A stretch of DNA of 12,996 nt from Synechococcales cyanobacterium 340R_concoct_173_sub. Lineage in GTDB: Bacteria; Cyanobacteriota; Cyanobacteriia; Leptolyngbyales; Leptolyngbyaceae. The position numbers were made by a program, and so were the translations under genes. The notes beneath the pieces were generated by a model. That model had not been told where the DNA came from. It did no database searches and saw only the letters and a list, made by a program, of their open reading frames with translations. Below, piece after piece: positions 1-7,511 of the stretch. Numbering within the stretch: position 1 is the stretch's first letter; each line of letters begins with the position of its first letter. The stretch lies in the NCBI GenBank assembly GCA_025354065.1, contig JANXNM010000232.1:1-12996 (forward strand). Reading direction: 5' to 3'.

Positions 1-2018
1 TTTAAGACGGGTTCATCGATCGCAATTTCTTCAATACAGATTTCGCGGTGAATCGTCACGCTATCCAGGTAACTGAGGGGATCGTCAGGGTTGAAGACAA
101 CGCCATCAAAGAGCTTAACCAAGGTGTGATCGTCTACACCATCCTGTAATCCGAGTTCCCGAGCAGCTTTTCCATAGGTATCTCGGCAGTAAACTCGTTC
201 TAGGATTTCGACCCAATTTTTTGGGAAAGGGGTGATACCCCAGCGTGCCATTTGAGTAAGGATCCAGACCGCTTCCGATCGGCGGGGACAGGTGGATTGT
301 TCGACGTAATATTGATTAAATCGTAGCAAGAGTTCCGGGGCTTGATCCTGGTTGCGTTGAAAGGGTTCGATGAAGCCGGGACGCAGTTGGGCGGCAGGTA
401 AATTTAGATAGTCAGGTCTCGCGAGCATTTGGACAATTTCTTCGCGGTTACGACGATCGTCACAGTATTCACAGGCTTCAATTAAGGCTTTGATTAAAGC
501 GACGTGAGTCTTTGGATTCTCCTGTGCCCAATTCTCGCGAACGCCCAAGACTTTGTTTTGATGACCGTCCCAAATCTCTAAATCAGTAGCAACGACGAAT
601 CCCGTATTGTCTTTTACAGCGGCGCTGTTCCAAGGTTCGGAGGCAAGGTAGCCATCAATGAATCCTTTAGAAAGTTGGTTTTTCATTTCTGCCGAACTCA
701 TCAGCGAGAGGGAGATATCCTGATCGGGGTCGATGCCGCCAGATGCCAGCCAATACCGCGTCAAGAGGCTGCCCATAGAGACATTATCGACTAGGCCAAA
801 ACTGTGGGGCAGGTCAGGAGTTGCTTCGATCGCTTCTTTCAGTCCTTGTAAGTCCCGAACCCCCTCGTCGTAAAGCTTTTTACTTAAGGTAATGGCGTTT
901 CCGTTGCGGGCTAGGACCATGGCGGTCACAATAGGCGTAGGACGTTTACGATCGAGTCCAATGGTCATGGCCAGAGGCATCCCTGCCAAAAGCTGAGCGC
1001 AGTCGAGACGTTGATTGGCGAGACCGTCGGCAATAGTCTGCCAATTGGAATCGGCAATGAGTTCGACTTGCGTTAGGCCATATTTTGCAAAAAATCCTTT
1101 TTCTTTTGCCACGATCAATGGCGCGGCATCGGTGGTGGGCACGTAGCCTAAGGTGACGACTGATTTTTCTACAATCCGAGTCGTAGCGATTGCAGGGACG
1201 GCCATTTTCTCGATTTCAACCTTACGTTTACGACGTTTATCGCGTTTTTGTTGGTTAAGAAAGGTAATAATTTCGCCCCGGTTTACGTAATATTTGGGGT
1301 CATTAACGACTTCCATGCGCTTTCGGGGACGCGTGAAATCGACATTGAGGATTTGGCCAATGTGGGCTTCGGGTCCGTTGGTTAACATGATCACCCGATC
1401 GCTGAGCAATAAGGCTTCATCGACATCGTGCGTCACCATGACACAGGTGGTTTTGTATTCTTCGCAGATGGCCATCAATTGTTCTTGCAAATTCCCACGA
1501 GTCAAGGCATCTAGAGCACCGAAGGGTTCATCAAGGAGCAAAACTTTGGGGCGGATAGCTAGTGCACGAGCGATCGCCGTCCGTTGTTTCATCCCACCAG
1601 AGAGTTGGCTGGGACGTTTGTCGGCAGCAGGACGGAGACCCACTAAATCAATATGCTTTTCAATAATTTCTTTGCGTTCTTCAGCAGATAAATCAGTCAT
1701 GACCTTATCTACTGCTAGGGCAATGTTTTGACGAACCGTGAACCACGGGAGCAATGAGTAGTTTTGGAAGACCATCATCCGATCGGGACCGGGAGCAGTA
1801 ATCTGTTTACCGGAAAGCACGACTCCGCCAACACTAGCTTGTTCAAATCCCGCAATAATATTCAACAATGTGGACTTCCCACAGCCAGAGTGACCAATTA
1901 AGGAAACAAACTCACCTTGATTGATTTTAAGATCCACATTTCGCAATGCGACATATTCGCCACCATTCTTAAGAGGATAGATTTTGTCGATGTGATCGAT
2001 GTCTACAAGGATTGTCAT
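1..2018 (-). CDS. nrtC: Nitrate/nitrite ABC transporter, ATPase fused to NrtA-like domain (NrtC), 3' end cut
   Basis: This is one of two ATP-hydrolysing subunits of the nitrate/nitrite importer, at the cytoplasmic face of the plasma membrane. The frame is open from ATG at 2018 to the window edge, 672 codons with no stop. NrtC proteins are about 660-670 residues, so only a few codons are missing. Residues 1-260 form the ABC ATPase: Walker A GHSGCGKST at 42-50, Q-loop Q85, signature LSGGM at 139-143, Walker B VLLLDE at 159-164, and H-loop His195. After a basic linker (RDKRRKRK) comes an NrtA-like substrate-binding domain from about 284 to the end. This fusion distinguishes NrtC from NrtD. In the family the C-terminal domain is known to mediate ammonium-triggered inhibition of uptake. 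It follows nrtB by 97 nt with no clear ribosome binding site. nrtD is expected beyond the left edge. Confidence 0.96.
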   Translation of the reverse strand, partial: MTILVDIDHIDKIYPLKNGGEYVALRNVDLKINQGEFVSLIGHSGCGKSTLLNIIAGFEQASVGGVVLSGKQITAPGPDRMMVFQNYSLLPWFTVRQNIALAVDKVMTDLSAEERKEIIEKHIDLVGLRPAADKRPSQLSGGMKQRTAIARALAIRPKVLLLDEPFGALDALTRGNLQEQLMAICEEYKTTCVMVTHDVDEALLLSDRVIMLTNGPEAHIGQILNVDFTRPRKRMEVVNDPKYYVNRGEIITFLNQQKRDKRRKRKVEIEKMAVPAIATTRIVEKSVVTLGYVPTTDAAPLIVAKEKGFFAKYGLTQVELIADSNWQTIADGLANQRLDCAQLLAGMPLAMTIGLDRKRPTPIVTAMVLARNGNAITLSKKLYDEGVRDLQGLKEAIEATPDLPHSFGLVDNVSMGSLLTRYWLASGGIDPDQDISLSLMSSAEMKNQLSKGFIDGYLASEPWNSAAVKDNTGFVVATDLEIWDGHQNKVLGVRENWAQENPKTHVALIKALIEACEYCDDRRNREEIVQMLARPDYLNLPAAQLRPGFIEPFQRNQDQAPELLLRFNQYYVEQSTCPRRSEAVWILTQMARWGITPFPKNWVEILERVYCRDTYGKAARELGLQDGVDDHTLVKLFDGVVFNPDDPLSYLDSVTIHREICIEEIAIDEPVL
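1570..1577. repeat. HIP1 palindrome (GCGATCGC)
   Basis: Exact HIP1 octamer inside the nrtC ATPase domain, in codons for the conserved TAIARAL stretch after the ABC signature. HIP1 abundance is a cyanobacterial genome signature. Confidence 0.9.
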
Positions 2019-2115
2019 AAAAGTAATGTCCAGAGTACGAATAATATTGCTAGGGATGCGAGGATGTGATGTTCATCGACCTTAAACAAGCCAGTTTGAG
2101 ACATAGGTTACGAGG

Positions 2116-2937
2116 CTATTCTGCAACAACCAAAGAACCCAACCAGCCGACAATCCGATCGAGAACTAAGCCAACCAAACCGACACTAAATACGGCTAAT
2201 ACAATTTTGCTAATACTGTCATCTAGCATGGATGTGTATTCATTCCAAATATAAGCACCAATTCCGCCAGCACCTGTGGATAGCATCTCAGCCGCCACAA
2301 TAGCGAGCCATGCCAATCCAATTCCGATCCGTAATCCGGTGAAAATATAAGGAACTGTTGAAGGGATCAAAATACTGAGTAAAAAATCTTTACCTGAAAG
2401 TTTTAGTACTTTCGCAACGTTAGTATAGTCTTTCGGAATTTGTTGAACTCCGACGGCTGTATTGATGATAATTGGCCAAATTGCGGTTATAAAGATTAGG
2501 AATATTCCGGCATTCTCCGCAGGTTTTGGCGTTTGTAAAAATAGGATGGTAGAGATCGGCAACCAAGCCAAAGGGGGTACAGTTCGCAAGATTTGAATCA
2601 ATGGATCAAAGCCATCGCGCAAGAATTTGTTAACCCCGATCGCAACCCCAACAGCAATCCCCAAAACCGCCGCTGCTACATAACCAATTCCGACTCGGGT
2701 GAGGCTATTGAGAAGCTGCATCCAAATGCCGTTTTCCGAAAATCCCCCTGTAATAGTGCCAACTGTTTGACTAATGACTTTAATCGGCCCTGGCATCTTT
2801 GAATCAGCACTAGAACATAGCAACTGCCAAAGCAAAAGTATTGCGGAACTACAAACAACAGGGGGAATCAAACGTTGGAAAATCTCGATCGCTTTTTCAG
2901 AAATAGGGCTTGCGGGACGGGCGGAAGTTGTTGCCAT
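2116..2937 (-). CDS. nrtB: Nitrate/nitrite ABC transporter permease NrtB
   Basis: This is the membrane channel subunit, 273 residues, close to the usual length of about 275-279. After a hydrophilic N-terminus (residues 1-20), hydrophobic segments are visible around residues 25-42, 85-105, 118-132, 142-160, 203-222 and 245-262. That is the pattern of a BPD_transp_1 permease of the NrtB/SsuC/TauC group. The cytoplasmic coupling (EAA-like) loop is recognisable around residues 170-195 (KVLKLSGKDFLLSILIPS), the contact surface for the NrtC and NrtD ATPases. The start is ATG at 2937, with a weak AAAGG about 10 nt upstream. The gene lies 151 nt after nrtA, and most of that gap is a hairpin-forming repeat that could lower expression of nrtB and nrtC relative to nrtA. 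Cyanate and bicarbonate (CmpB) permeases are close relatives; the neighbouring narB and the NrtA sequence favour nitrate. Confidence 0.94.
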   Translation of the reverse strand: MATTSARPASPISEKAIEIFQRLIPPVVCSSAILLLWQLLCSSADSKMPGPIKVISQTVGTITGGFSENGIWMQLLNSLTRVGIGYVAAAVLGIAVGVAIGVNKFLRDGFDPLIQILRTVPPLAWLPISTILFLQTPKPAENAGIFLIFITAIWPIIINTAVGVQQIPKDYTNVAKVLKLSGKDFLLSILIPSTVPYIFTGLRIGIGLAWLAIVAAEMLSTGAGGIGAYIWNEYTSMLDDSISKIVLAVFSVGLVGLVLDRIVGWLGSLVVAE

Positions 2938-2970
2938 GATGGGATTGCCTTTAGGTTAAGGATTAAGCGA

Positions 2971-3080
2971 TCCCCCTGATCCCGTTGGTAAGGAGGGACC
3001 GGATAGGGAGAATATTTGGAATAAATTCAATGTATTACAACATTCTCTTATTTCCCCTTACCAAGGGAGATTTAGGGGGA
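2971..3080. repeat. MITE-like inverted-repeat element between nrtA and nrtB
   Basis: Two arms face each other: 2971-2993 (starts TCCCCCTGATCCC, ends TTGGTAAGG) and 3056-3080 (starts CCTTACCAAGGGAG, ends TTTAGGGGGA). The reverse complement of the right arm matches the left arm across its length, apart from a 2-3 nt gap and about two substitutions. The roughly 60-bp centre is AT-rich and non-coding. Sequences of the form TCCCCCTAAATC..CCCTTGGTAAGG are, from general knowledge, dispersed repeats in many cyanobacteria and often resemble the ends of small non-autonomous elements. The right arm ends 8 bp from the nrtA stop codon. In the nrtABC transcript the arms would pair into a long stem. No target-site duplication is evident. 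Confidence 0.7.
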
Positions 3081-3088
3081 CCGATCGA

Positions 3089-4399
3089 CTATGCTTTTTT
3101 AATTTTTAAGCTAGCCAGATATGCTTTTGGATCGGCTGCATCAAAGGTCACGCCGTCAAAGAAAGTTTCCTTACCTCGGCTGTCTTCCTTGGGAATCTGA
3201 GCATCGGGGACTTTTAGAGCTTTAGCAGCTTCACGCCAGAGGTCCGATCGGTTGACGGTATCCACCATCGCGAGATCCGCTTCAGCAAAGGTGCCCCAAC
3301 GGGTATTTTCAGTAATGAACCACTTGTCATGGCTCTTGAAGGGGAATGAAGCATTCTCACGCCAGAATTTCATCAGCAATGGAGACTTCTCAAGCTTACG
3401 ACCGTTGCCGAAGTCGAAGTCACCCTGCATACGACCCAAGATGTCAGCAGATGGAGCTTTCACATAGGTGTCACCTTCGATCAACTTACACATCTCAGCT
3501 TTGTTCTCATCTTTGTCGCACCACATTTGAGCGTCTAGAATCGCCATCAGAACGGCTTTAGCGGCCTTAGGGTTCTTGTCAGCCCAGTCTTTACGAACAG
3601 TGAAAGATTTTTCAGGATGATTTTTCCACAGTTCGCCTGTGGTAACGGCGTTGTAGCCGAGTTTTTTGGTCACGAGACGTTGGTTCCAAGGTTCACCGAC
3701 ACAAAATGCATCCATGGCTTTGGTTTCCATGTTAGCAACCATTTGAGGGGGTGGAATGACCTTGATGTCCACATCTTCATCAGGATTAACTCCATTGGCC
3801 GCCAGCCAATACCGCATCCACAAATCATGGGTTCCGCCTGGGAACGTCACGGCGCATTGGAATTTTTTACCCGCTGCTTTCATCCCATCGATCTTGGCTT
3901 TGAGCTTGTCAGCCTTAGCTTCAAACTTCAAGTCCGCATATTCATTGGAAATCGAAATTCCCTGGCCATCTGTGTTGAGGCGGGCCAGAATATACATGGG
4001 GATTTTTACATTTCCCTTAGTAATCTTGCCGGAACTCAACATGTAAGACATTGGAGTCAGAATATGAGCGCCATCAAGACCGCCCTTTTCGCTACCCAGC
4101 TCCAGATTATCTCGGACCCCAGCCCAAGAAGTCTGTTTCTTCACTTCGGTATTTTTTATCCCGTACTTCTCAAACAGTTTCTTTTCTTTAGCAATAATCA
4201 ATGGTGCGGAGTCCGTCAATGCGATAAAGCCCAGGGAAATTTTATCGGTTTCAGGTGTGTCTCCGGTACCACTGCTCACGGCAGGAACTGAAGGAGAAGA
4301 GTTAGTGCTGGAGTTAGTGCTACAGCCGTTGGCCAGCACGGTGCCGACAGCAGTAACGCCTAAGGTCACAATGAAGTTACGTCTCGAAAAATTAGCCAT
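3089..4399 (-). CDS. nrtA: Nitrate/nitrite-binding lipoprotein NrtA
   Basis: This is the high-affinity periplasmic nitrate/nitrite-binding protein anchored to the plasma membrane; 436 residues against about 440 in the family. The N-terminus has a twin-arginine motif SRRNFIV (residues 5-11) followed by a lipobox LANGC with Cys26 as the lipidation site, suggesting Tat-type export and lipid anchoring. A Ser/Thr/Asn/Pro-rich tether covers residues 27-52, and the binding fold begins at KISLGFIALTDSAPL (53-67). By alignment in mind with the Synechocystis 6803 NrtA structure, the ligand residues Trp102, Gln155, His196 and Lys269 correspond to Trp92, Gln146, His191 and Lys264 here, so the pocket appears intact. 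The start is ATG at 4399; the leader is long (about 170 nt from the predicted start site) and structured. The bicarbonate-binding homologue CmpA is the main alternative, but the pocket residues and narB context favour nitrate. Confidence 0.96.
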   Translation of the reverse strand: MANFSRRNFIVTLGVTAVGTVLANGCSTNSSTNSSPSVPAVSSGTGDTPETDKISLGFIALTDSAPLIIAKEKKLFEKYGIKNTEVKKQTSWAGVRDNLELGSEKGGLDGAHILTPMSYMLSSGKITKGNVKIPMYILARLNTDGQGISISNEYADLKFEAKADKLKAKIDGMKAAGKKFQCAVTFPGGTHDLWMRYWLAANGVNPDEDVDIKVIPPPQMVANMETKAMDAFCVGEPWNQRLVTKKLGYNAVTTGELWKNHPEKSFTVRKDWADKNPKAAKAVLMAILDAQMWCDKDENKAEMCKLIEGDTYVKAPSADILGRMQGDFDFGNGRKLEKSPLLMKFWRENASFPFKSHDKWFITENTRWGTFAEADLAMVDTVNRSDLWREAAKALKVPDAQIPKEDSRGKETFFDGVTFDAADPKAYLASLKIKKA

Positions 4400-4462
4400 G
4401 AATCCGTATGTCCGATCGATGAATATGAATTGAGAATTAGCTAGCTGTCGTCAAGCCAATGA

Positions 4463-4521
4463 GTCTATCGAGCGACATTTTGTCTGAACTACTAGGCAAA
4501 ATGTTTGGTTGCTTGATAGAC
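4463..4521 (-). promoter_or_regulatory. Two-part hairpin in the nrtA mRNA leader
   Basis: In the nrtA-sense RNA an outer stem pairs GTCTATCAAGC (4521-4511) with GCTCGATAGAC (4473-4463): 10 of 11 positions pair, with one A-C mismatch. After an asymmetric internal loop (6 nt against 1 nt) an inner stem pairs ACATTTTG (4504-4497) with CAAAATGT (4482-4475), 8 of 8. It closes a 14-nt loop. The structure lies in the predicted 5' leader, about 50 nt after the expected transcription start and 63 nt before the nrtA ATG. No T-run follows, so it is not a simple terminator. A role in mRNA stability, translation or protein binding is inference. Confidence 0.6.
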
Positions 4522-4576
4522 GTGGTAGTGACAGAGAATGCACTCTTAAACTGCAACCAATTGTTTCAATACTGAG

Positions 4577-4618
4577 ACATTAATTTACTTGAAGAGTTTG
4601 TTTTGTATAAGAACGAAC
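4577..4618 (-). promoter_or_regulatory. NtcA-activated nrtA promoter (NtcA box and -10)
   Basis: On the minus strand GTTCGTTCTTATAC (4618-4605) matches the NtcA consensus GTA-N8-TAC at 5 of 6 fixed bases. Exactly 22 nt further on is TAATGT (4582-4577), fitting the TAN3T -10 box. This is the class II NtcA-activated promoter layout (box centred near -41.5, 22-23 nt to the -10) known for cyanobacterial nitrogen genes. Transcription would start near 4570. Expected behaviour is activation by NtcA with 2-oxoglutarate when ammonium is scarce. Confidence 0.72.
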
Positions 4619-4801
4619 AAATATGAGCGTTAAATGCTTTTTCTCGATATGACTAATCTATGTATTGCAATTTGTATATCTTGCGACTATTTTGCAGTGA
4701 CCTGAGGAACAGAAGACTGAAACCTTTTTAAGAATGATTTCAGCTTTTTCAAGGAGATTTTGAAGAGGGATTTTAAGGGATTATTTTTAATTCTTTAAGT
4801 T

Positions 4802-7036
4802 TTAAGCAGGGGTCAGTTGAAAGAGTTTTTCGAGTAGCCCGCTGGTCCAACTCAGTTCTTTAGTCGGACTAGGAGTCCCAGACATAGGAATTAAGCTCAC
4901 AGCACAGGCTTTGAGTTCTGGTTGCTTAGACACGGGACAGGCGATCGGATGGGTCAATATATTCGCTTCCGCATTCTCTGCCCACAGCGCCCCCCAATGT
5001 ATTGGCATGAAGACAGTTCCGGGTGAAATACCCTTCGTTATCACCACTGGGAGACGCACAAATCCACGGCGCGATCGGACTTCGACCCAATTTCCTTCTT
5101 GAAGCGATAAGGTCTTGGCATCCCGAGGATGGACTTCCAAAAAGGGCTTCGGGTGCATTTTCATGATTTTTTCAATGCGGGCCGTACGAGACATGGTGTG
5201 CCAGTGGCCGTAGAGTCGTCCGGTAGTCAAAATGAAGGAGAAACTGGGATCGGGTGGTTCAGCGAGTCCTTTAGAGTGGCAGGCGATGAACTTGGCACGG
5301 CGATCGTCGGTGTGAAATTTTAAATCAGTATAGAGACGATTCGATACCCCGACCGCCGGGAGATTGCCCTTGGGCGCGGGCCATTGCGTTGGACCATTCG
5401 CCAGTAAATATTCGTGACTCAGCCCCGTTTGGTCGCAGGGCTGGCCTTTTGTGAGCCGCACAAATTCGCCATACACTTCCGCCGCATCATTAAACGAAAA
5501 CTCACGCACAAATCCTAAACGCTGCCCAACTTCGGCAAAAATCACCCAATCGGCCCGTGCTTCTCCTGGCGGTGTTCGGAATTTAGGGCAGAGCGTAAGA
5601 CGGCGTTCGGAATTGGTCATCACACCCGTTTTTTCACTCCATTGGGCTGCCGGGAGCAATAGATGAGAAAACTCCGCCATTTCCGTTGGGGAATAGCATT
5701 CTTGATGGATCACAAAGGGGCAATTACGCAAGGCTTTTTTAACCCGATCGAGATCAGGTAGACTAACTGCCGGATTAGTTGCCACCACCCAAAAAATACC
5801 GATGTCGCCTAATTCCATAGCCTTAATCATCTCCCACACCGTCAATCCAGGCTGAGCCGAAATCTGCCCAGAGGGAAGCCTCCAGAATTCTTCAACCTGC
5901 CGCCGAGACTCGGCATTCTGGACAAATCGGTATCCCGGCAACAAATTTGACAATCCACCCGCTTCCCGCCCGCCCATGGCGTTGGGTTGGCCTGTCAGAG
6001 AAAAAGGTCCCGCACCAGGGCGACCCATTTGGCCTGTGAGTAAATGGAGATTAATCAGGGTTCTGGCTTTGGCGGTGCCCTCACTGGATTGATTGATTCC
6101 CATGGACCACATAGAGAGAACGTTTTTGGCTTTACCCCAATAGCGGGCAGCTTGTTTAATTTCGGCAGCAGTGATCCCACAGGTTTCAGCAACTTTTTCG
6201 GGAGTATAGCCTTTGACAATCGCACGGTATTCTTCAAATCCGTCGGTAAATTTTTCAATGAAATGCTGAGCAATATATTGAGGCGATTGCTCACTCCATT
6301 GCAAGAGTAAATAGGCGATCCCATGCATCAAATCAATGTCAGTTCCAGGTTTGATGGCGAGGTGAAGATCCGCATGTTTTGAGGTGTCTGTCGCACGGGG
6401 ATCGACCACAATGAGGCGGGTTTGAGGATTTTTCTTATGGTTTTTGCGCAATCTATTAAAGATAATTGGATGGCATTCGGCGGTATTGGTGCCAATTAAA
6501 AATGCGCAGTCTGTAATGTCGAGATCATCGTAGTTACAAGGTGGTCCGTCCGCTCCGAAACTCTCTGCATAAGCTGATACTGCCGAGGACATACAAAGGC
6601 GGGAGTTTGTATCAAAATTATTAGTGCCTAAACAGCCTTTTAATAGCTTTTGAGCGACGTAGTAGTCCTCGGTTTGCAATTGGCCAGATCCATACACAGC
6701 GATCGCCCCTTGACCTTGGTTGGCGACTACTGTTTTAATTCGCTCAGCAATAGCATCTAACGCAGTATCCCAGCTAACACGCTTGAATGGTTGGTCCAAG
6801 GATTCCCGCATCATGGGATATTTGAGTCGATCTTTGTGGAGTGATTCGCCTATGGTTGCTCCTTTAACGCAAACTTGGCCGAGACTGGAAGGGTGAGTTC
6901 GATCGCCCCGCGCCTGCCAAATCGGACTCCCATCAGCGGCCCGCGTAATACTTTTTCCTGGCATTGCCGGAGGAAAGATCTCTAAACCACAGCCTACGCC
7001 GCAGTAAGGACATTGAGTTTTAGCTGTTTCAGTCAT
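4802..7036 (-). CDS. narB: Ferredoxin-dependent assimilatory nitrate reductase NarB
   Basis: NarB is a cytoplasmic enzyme that reduces nitrate to nitrite with electrons from reduced ferredoxin, using one [4Fe-4S] cluster and a bis-MGD molybdenum cofactor. The protein has 744 residues, slightly above the roughly 715-730 typical of the family. Cluster ligands are visible at Cys9, Cys12, Cys16 (CPYCGVGC) and Cys56, with Lys58 just after, the lysine placed for electron transfer in related enzymes. The molybdenum ligand is Cys148 in SRLCMSS. The molybdopterin oxidoreductase core spans about 60-500, and the C-terminal dinucleotide-binding domain starts near [17 protein letters not shown] (about residue 600). 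There is no signal peptide, in keeping with the assimilatory rather than periplasmic Nap type. The start is ATG at 7036, without a Shine-Dalgarno site. It lies upstream of nrtA in the same direction with a 402-bp gap, so it is probably a separate transcription unit under shared NtcA control. Confidence 0.97.
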   Translation of the reverse strand: MTETAKTQCPYCGVGCGLEIFPPAMPGKSITRAADGSPIWQARGDRTHPSSLGQVCVKGATIGESLHKDRLKYPMMRESLDQPFKRVSWDTALDAIAERIKTVVANQGQGAIAVYGSGQLQTEDYYVAQKLLKGCLGTNNFDTNSRLCMSSAVSAYAESFGADGPPCNYDDLDITDCAFLIGTNTAECHPIIFNRLRKNHKKNPQTRLIVVDPRATDTSKHADLHLAIKPGTDIDLMHGIAYLLLQWSEQSPQYIAQHFIEKFTDGFEEYRAIVKGYTPEKVAETCGITAAEIKQAARYWGKAKNVLSMWSMGINQSSEGTAKARTLINLHLLTGQMGRPGAGPFSLTGQPNAMGGREAGGLSNLLPGYRFVQNAESRRQVEEFWRLPSGQISAQPGLTVWEMIKAMELGDIGIFWVVATNPAVSLPDLDRVKKALRNCPFVIHQECYSPTEMAEFSHLLLPAAQWSEKTGVMTNSERRLTLCPKFRTPPGEARADWVIFAEVGQRLGFVREFSFNDAAEVYGEFVRLTKGQPCDQTGLSHEYLLANGPTQWPAPKGNLPAVGVSNRLYTDLKFHTDDRRAKFIACHSKGLAEPPDPSFSFILTTGRLYGHWHTMSRTARIEKIMKMHPKPFLEVHPRDAKTLSLQEGNWVEVRSRRGFVRLPVVITKGISPGTVFMPIHWGALWAENAEANILTHPIACPVSKQPELKACAVSLIPMSGTPSPTKELSWTSGLLEKLFQLTPA
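6699..6706. repeat. HIP1 palindrome (GCGATCGC)
   Basis: Exact HIP1 octamer within narB, covering codons near residue 112 (GAIAVYG). Confidence 0.9.
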
Positions 7037-7076
7037 ACAAACCAGTCAATGGTGAATCGACACACAAGGAACACTC

Positions 7077-7116
7077 ACTATATAAGATATAAGCGACTGG
7101 GTGTATCAAGGACAAC
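7077..7116 (-). promoter_or_regulatory. Candidate NtcA-type narB promoter
   Basis: On the minus strand GTTGTCCTTGATAC (7116-7103) matches GTA-N8-TAC at 5 of 6 fixed bases, the same GTT variant as in the nrtA promoter. A -10-like TATAGT (7082-7077) lies 20 nt downstream, slightly closer than the usual 22-23. Transcription would begin near 7070, giving a leader of about 34 nt before the narB ATG. The short spacing makes this weaker than the nrtA promoter. Confidence 0.5.
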
Positions 7117-7118
7117 TT

Positions 7119-7146
7119 TCTCAAAACATAATTCTCAAAACGTAAT
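7119..7146. repeat. Two tandem 14-bp repeats next to the narB NtcA-like site
   Basis: TCTCAAAACATAAT (7119-7132) is followed directly by TCTCAAAACGTAAT (7133-7146), identical at 13 of 14 positions. In narB orientation the pair ends 2 bp upstream of the NtcA-like box, where a co-activator would bind. NtcB, a LysR-type co-activator of cyanobacterial nitrate genes, is one candidate, but no established NtcB site is recognised here. Confidence 0.6.
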
Positions 7147-7511
7147 GCTACCCAATAACATTGTGCGGTGGAAAGGCTGAGAAATGGCTACTCATAAGTA
7201 TAAATATCTTTCATGAATAGGATATTTTATACTGATAGCTGATTTGGTTAATGAATGGACATCTATATAAATATTTTAGTTCGCTCAATACTAATATTTT
7301 ATTGATGTTTTATCGATCGGAATTTTAATATTGATTACCGAATCATTAATCACTTCATATTATCATACTATAATTCAAATGAATTGAATTTTGCAACTAT
7401 TCTATAACTATTAGAGGGAGATGATAAAGATAGTTGACTTATTATCTATCATTACTATTTGAAATAGTACATTATTAGTGGATGACTCAAATTTAGTAAA
7501 TAGGATTTCAC
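7147..7511. other. AT-rich intergenic stretch, no gene seen
   Basis: These 365 bases separate the narB promoter repeats from the 3' end of the small gene at 7512. The stretch is very AT-rich, dense in stops in all frames, and contains only short, weak inverted repeats (for example ATTCAAATGAATTGAAT near 7374-7390). No convincing terminator with a T-run, no RNA gene and no coding frame were found. Confidence 0.5.

Larger units (their letters stand above)
4400..4801. other. Intergenic region narB-nrtA: nrtA promoter and structured leader
   Basis: There is no protein gene in these 402 bases. Reading along the minus strand: 4801-4619 follows the narB stop and shows no convincing terminator, only a 6-bp CTGAAA/TTTCAG stem with a large loop near 4717-4743 and no T-run. 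An 8-bp palindrome ATTGCAAT lies just upstream of the promoter. The NtcA-type promoter is at 4577-4618. The leader from about 4570 to 4400 contains a long hairpin (4463-4521) and a 13-codon reading frame (4437-4478). With no strong terminator, some read-through from narB into nrtA is possible. Confidence 0.6.

Noticed and set aside
1294..1731. A 145-codon plus-strand frame opposite nrtC
   Set aside because: It is antisense to the NrtC ATPase domain with Walker A, signature and Walker B intact; the product is rich in Ser and Arg with no recognisable domain.
2985..3200. A 71-codon plus-strand frame reading FPLTKGDLGG
   Set aside because: That peptide is the usual false translation of the cyanobacterial inverted repeat at 2971-3080, and the frame then runs antisense into nrtA.
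3617..4291. A 224-codon plus-strand frame opposite nrtA
   Set aside because: It lies wholly inside nrtA, which is well supported by its lipobox and ligand residues. The plus-strand translation shows no family pattern, so it is an antisense shadow.
4662..4677. TGTATTGCAATTTGTA as an NtcA site for nrtA
   Set aside because: It does not fit GTA-N8-TAC (the right half is not TAC at the needed spacing), and the 4605-4618 site has correct -10 spacing.
4717..4743. CTGAAA/TTTCAG stem as the narB terminator
   Set aside because: Only 6 bp with a 15-nt loop and no T-run on the narB-sense strand; too weak to call.
7373..7490. Short AT-rich inverted repeats upstream of narB, considered as an origin, att site or small RNA
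   Set aside because: Arms are 5-6 bp of A/T-rich sequence, expected by chance at this base composition, and nothing else supports a specific element.
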